This document shows, piece by piece, positions 6,961 to 8,746 of a stretch of 8,746 nucleotides of DNA. The DNA lies in contig CANHKJ010000116.1 in assembly GCA_947460915.1 (NCBI GenBank), positions 1-8,746 on the forward strand. The letters run 5' to 3'. The DNA is from Verrucomicrobiia bacterium (GTDB lineage: Bacteria; Verrucomicrobiota; Verrucomicrobiia; Verrucomicrobiales; Akkermansiaceae). Under the pieces are notes generated by a model. It was given only the letters and a program-made list of their open reading frames with translations, did not search any database and was not told where the DNA came from. Within the stretch, counting starts at the first letter, position 1. Each line of letters begins with the position of its first letter. The translations under genes were made by a program, and so were the position numbers.

Positions 6961-6995
6961 GTTGGTAAATGGAAGAAAAAAATGAATCAGTAAAA
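6961..6995 (-). promoter_or_regulatory. T-rich leader of the 108-residue lipoprotein gene
   Basis: The sequence reads TTTTACT-N2-TT-N2-TTTTTTT in the gene's direction, 35 bases from its first T to the ATG, and matches the leader of the next gene at 6606-6573. No Shine-Dalgarno is present. The gap from the preceding stop is 53 bp, with a short AT palindrome (AATTT-N3-AAATT) too weak for a terminator. Confidence 0.35.
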
Positions 6996-7013
6996 TTTCT
7001 GAAATTGGTAGGT

Positions 7014-7922
7014 TTAGGGGCAGATCGTAGGCGAGATTGACTGCGGCGTGCTCCGTGGCGGAATGAAGGTCTTGGGAGTGACGCGTTGATAGAAAGAAGA
7101 ACTGTAGCCGGAGTAATTGCTGCTGGAGCCGCTGTTTCCGGCATTGTAGTAATAAATCGTCGGGCCAGTGTAATAGGAGCTGCGGTAGCGGCGCGTGCGG
7201 CTGCTCGTTCCGTAGCTGGAGTAGCTCGATGACATTTTACCGAAATTTGACGGGCGCGAGCTGCGCGTGGTGGATGCAACCACAGGAGAGGGAACCGAGG
7301 GCTCATACGCCGCCGCGATGCGTTCTTGCGCCTTACGCTTGGCGAGTTCTTTGTCCACCATTTTATTGTAAGCGGCGATTTGTTTTGCTTCATCAAGCTG
7401 TGCTTTGTGGGCAATTTCCGGATCAATCCCACAGTCAGTCATTTGTTCCAAGGTCAATTTGCTCGCAGTAACCCGAGACAGCCCATCCTTGTGGCGGATC
7501 TGAATTCCCATGTCATCAACTTCCACCACTGTCACGTTTTCGTATATGCGATGTTTGGCTGCGAATTTTGGATACTCCTTGCCGATCGATGTCATGCGCA
7601 GATGGTTTTTGTGCTTTTGCTCCGCAAGCAAGAGATCTTTTTCGAGCTTGGCGATGTCCACGGTAAGCTGCTCGCGCTCCAGGCGCATATCCGTCAACAA
7701 TTGGGTGGATTTCTCCACATTAGCAGATGCGAGTTCCGCAAGCTCGTGGCTGGGGCCAAGACGCTCCCAGCGCATTTCCAGAAGGCGGACTTTTTGGCTA
7801 AACTCCACGCTGCGAGCTTGATCGCGCAAGATTTCAATCTCAAGCGCGGTTTGATCTTTTTTGCAAGACGACAGACTCGTTAGTAAGACCAGGCCAATCG
7901 CGGGGAGAATTTGAAGCTTCAT
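7014..7922 (-). CDS. Coiled-coil lipoprotein with HxDG module and Tyr/Ser-rich low-complexity tail
   Basis: From ATG 7922 this gives 302 residues. A TTG three codons upstream (7931) is possible, but the ATG yields the standard signal peptide with lipobox L17-S-S-C20 and Lys at +2. Residues 24-110 are heptad-rich coiled coil. The shared module follows: GKEYP (114-118), Y127-x-x-V130, H144-K-D-G147, SRV (149-151) and GIDPE. The sequence 170-206 is another charged helix. The tail from about 208 to 276 is low complexity, dominated by Ser, Tyr, Gly, Arg and Asn, with eleven Tyr between 234 and 278 including YYY at 257-259. Such tails can self-associate or bind glycan or other polymers, but no function is established here. 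It is the first gene of the four-gene cluster and diverges from urtB. I do not recognise a named family. Confidence 0.87.
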   Translation of the reverse strand: MKLQILPAIGLVLLTSLSSCKKDQTALEIEILRDQARSVEFSQKVRLLEMRWERLGPSHELAELASANVEKSTQLLTDMRLEREQLTVDIAKLEKDLLLAEQKHKNHLRMTSIGKEYPKFAAKHRIYENVTVVEVDDMGIQIRHKDGLSRVTASKLTLEQMTDCGIDPEIAHKAQLDEAKQIAAYNKMVDKELAKRKAQERIAAAYEPSVPSPVVASTTRSSRPSNFGKMSSSYSSYGTSSRTRRYRSSYYTGPTIYYYNAGNSGSSSNYSGYSSSFYQRVTPKTFIPPRSTPQSISPTICP

Positions 7923-7931
7923 TGCAAGCAA

Positions 7932-7960
7932 ACTACAGCAATTGCCTAGCAGTTTGACAA
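7932..7960 (-). promoter_or_regulatory. Possible sigma-70-type promoter for the coiled-coil cluster
   Basis: TTGTCA (7960-7955) and TGTAGT (7937-7932) are separated by exactly 17 bp. They match the -35 and -10 consensus at 5 of 6 and 4 of 6 positions. Transcription would begin about at 7925, only a few bases before ATG 7922, giving an almost leaderless mRNA. No Shine-Dalgarno is present in front of that ATG, which is consistent with this. Chance matches of this quality are not rare. Confidence 0.35.
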
Positions 7961-8001
7961 GAAAAATCCACGGAATCTTTTACCTCAGGTTTGCTCGTTT
8001 T

Positions 8002-8033
8002 TGGATCTCGCCTCATGGTGTGAATTAGATCCA
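8002..8033. promoter_or_regulatory. Inverted repeat TGGATCT-N18-AGATCCA in the divergent region
   Basis: Perfect 7-bp arms at 8002-8008 and 8027-8033 are centred about 73 bp upstream of the predicted sigma-54 transcription start. A dimeric regulator could bind here, possibly as an upstream activator site, though it does not match the NtrC consensus. The 18-bp spacing would place the arms close to 25 bp apart, not an exact helical multiple. Confidence 0.3.
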
Positions 8034-8064
8034 TCAATAGACATCCTCGATTTATCAATTTGCA

Positions 8065-8080
8065 TGGCACGGCAAATGCT
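8065..8080 (+). promoter_or_regulatory. Sigma-54 (-24/-12) promoter facing urtB
   Basis: TGGCACG-N4-ATGCT matches the RpoN consensus TGGCACG-N4-TTGCW at every defined position but one, with the diagnostic GG and GC dinucleotides at the required spacing. The predicted start of transcription is about 8091. Urea uptake genes are commonly under nitrogen control through NtrC and sigma-54, so position and orientation make sense. An inverted repeat, ATTTGC-N8-GCAAAT (8058-8077), overlaps it and may be coincidental or a second control site. Confidence 0.65.
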
Positions 8081-8095
8081 AGGACGAAATCCATT

Positions 8096-8746
8096 ATGCC
8101 ATTCCTTCGAGCCAATTTGCTGATTCACCACGTGAAACGAGGACTGGGCCTGAGCCTTTTGCTAAGCTCTGCGTTTTTCACTCGTGCTGATGAAACAGGC
8201 ACGGGTAGCTCCGAACTTCGCAAAGTCATAGCCTCGGCGATCGAGGCACCGACTCCTGCAGAGCAACAGGAAATCATCCTTAGCCTCAAAACCAAGCCCT
8301 CACCCGAGGTGGTATCGTGGCTGGATCAATGGAAGGAAGGTGCGATTTATCTCTATGAAGCTCCCGACGGGAAGCTCACAGCAGTTACCCTAACTGGAGA
8401 GGCCGAGGCGGATGGCACGCTCGCCACATTGCAAGTCGCCGATGGCACACCGCTTCTCGATGCCTCAGGCGCAGCCGTTCGCATCAATCCCAAAACCACC
8501 GATTTCGCTGACACCACCTCGGGATTGCGCCGCGCGATGAAAGAAGTTTCTGATCTCGCGGCCTTGGCTAATCCCGATCTCGCAAAACGGCTGCGCGCCA
8601 TCCAGGATTCCTCGATCGGGCAAAATCAACAAAAACTTCCGGCTTTGCTTGCTCTGCAGCAAAGCGAAACTCATCCGAAAGCGGTGCGAGCCTTGATGGA
8701 ATCGATCGCGATCATTCAACTGAAATCCCCCGACCGCAAAGAGCGC
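8096..8746 (+). CDS. urtB: Urea ABC transporter permease UrtB, N-terminal part (3' end outside window)
   Basis: The frame runs 217 codons from ATG 8096 to the window end without a stop. The sequence matches the periplasmic N-terminal extension found on long-form UrtB proteins, ahead of the LivH-like permease domain: a signal peptide (KRGLGLSLLLSSAFFTRA), then WKEGAIYLYEAPDGKL, a G-D-G-T and A-A-V-R-I-N segment near 100-126, and GLRRAMKEVSDLAALANPD followed by helical repeat-like sequence with HPKAVRALMESI. The transmembrane part is not in the window. UrtB forms the inner-membrane channel for urea with UrtC, driven by UrtD and UrtE. In-frame GTG at 8132 gives a more compact signal peptide and is preferred if transcription starts at 8091, which would leave ATG 8096 with only five leader bases. 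AGGA at 8081-8084 is a weak ribosome site for the ATG. urtA is not upstream, unlike many urt operons. Confidence 0.85.
   Translation, partial: MPFLRANLLIHHVKRGLGLSLLLSSAFFTRADETGTGSSELRKVIASAIEAPTPAEQQEIILSLKTKPSPEVVSWLDQWKEGAIYLYEAPDGKLTAVTLTGEAEADGTLATLQVADGTPLLDASGAAVRINPKTTDFADTTSGLRRAMKEVSDLAALANPDLAKRLRAIQDSSIGQNQQKLPALLALQQSETHPKAVRALMESIAIIQLKSPDRKER

Noticed and set aside
6908..7432. Minus-strand open frame of 174 codons in another phase
   Set aside because: It overlaps the lipoprotein gene in a different frame; its Arg/Ala/Pro-rich content is a frameshifted reading of the Ser/Tyr tail.
7326..7883. Plus-strand open frame of 185 codons
   Set aside because: Antisense to the 302-residue lipoprotein, with no start context or domain support.
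7933..8115. Minus-strand 60-codon frame in the divergent region
   Set aside because: It spans the sigma-54 element and the start of urtB, has no ribosome site, and shows no protein features.

Overview
The window looks like a chromosomal segment of a diderm, Gram-negative bacterium, most likely of the Verrucomicrobiota. The grounds are a very long Gly/Ser/Thr-rich protein with autotransporter-associated beta-strand repeats, two lipoproteins with clear lipoboxes, coiled-coil membrane proteins carrying a short GxxYxxV...HxDG module that I recall from verrucomicrobial hypothetical proteins, and few Shine-Dalgarno sequences. The phylum call is inference from content, not from a marker gene.

Six genes lie on the minus strand and one on the plus strand. 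From right to left on the minus strand: a 302-residue coiled-coil lipoprotein with a Tyr/Ser-rich tail (7922-7014), a 108-residue coiled-coil lipoprotein (6960-6634), a 338-residue single-pass membrane coiled-coil protein (6572-5556), a 190-residue single-pass membrane coiled-coil protein (5529-4957), a flavin-dependent halogenase of the tryptophan halogenase family (4751-3240), and the N-terminal 1053 residues of a secreted beta-helical repeat protein whose end lies beyond position 1 (3161-1). Reading away to the right is the first 217 codons of urtB, the urea ABC transporter permease (8096 onward).

The four coiled-coil proteins have gaps of 53, 61 and 26 bp and look like one operon of relatives: both lipoproteins have the acylated Cys at residue 20 in a similar setting, and three of the four carry the same module directly after a coiled coil. 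Two anchor by lipid and two by a transmembrane helix. I know no named system that matches, so this cassette is the best candidate for something undescribed.

The halogenase is set off by a 205-bp gap containing three interlocked perfect inverted repeats, a pair of 9-bp direct repeats 21 bp apart, and a TGGGTT microsatellite touching the start codon. This suggests its own tightly regulated promoter. Between the lipoprotein gene and urtB is a 173-bp divergent control region with a near-consensus sigma-54 (-24/-12) element facing urtB, which fits nitrogen control of urea uptake, and a possible sigma-70-type promoter facing the coiled-coil operon. No tRNA, rRNA, CRISPR array, transposase or convincing terminator was seen.
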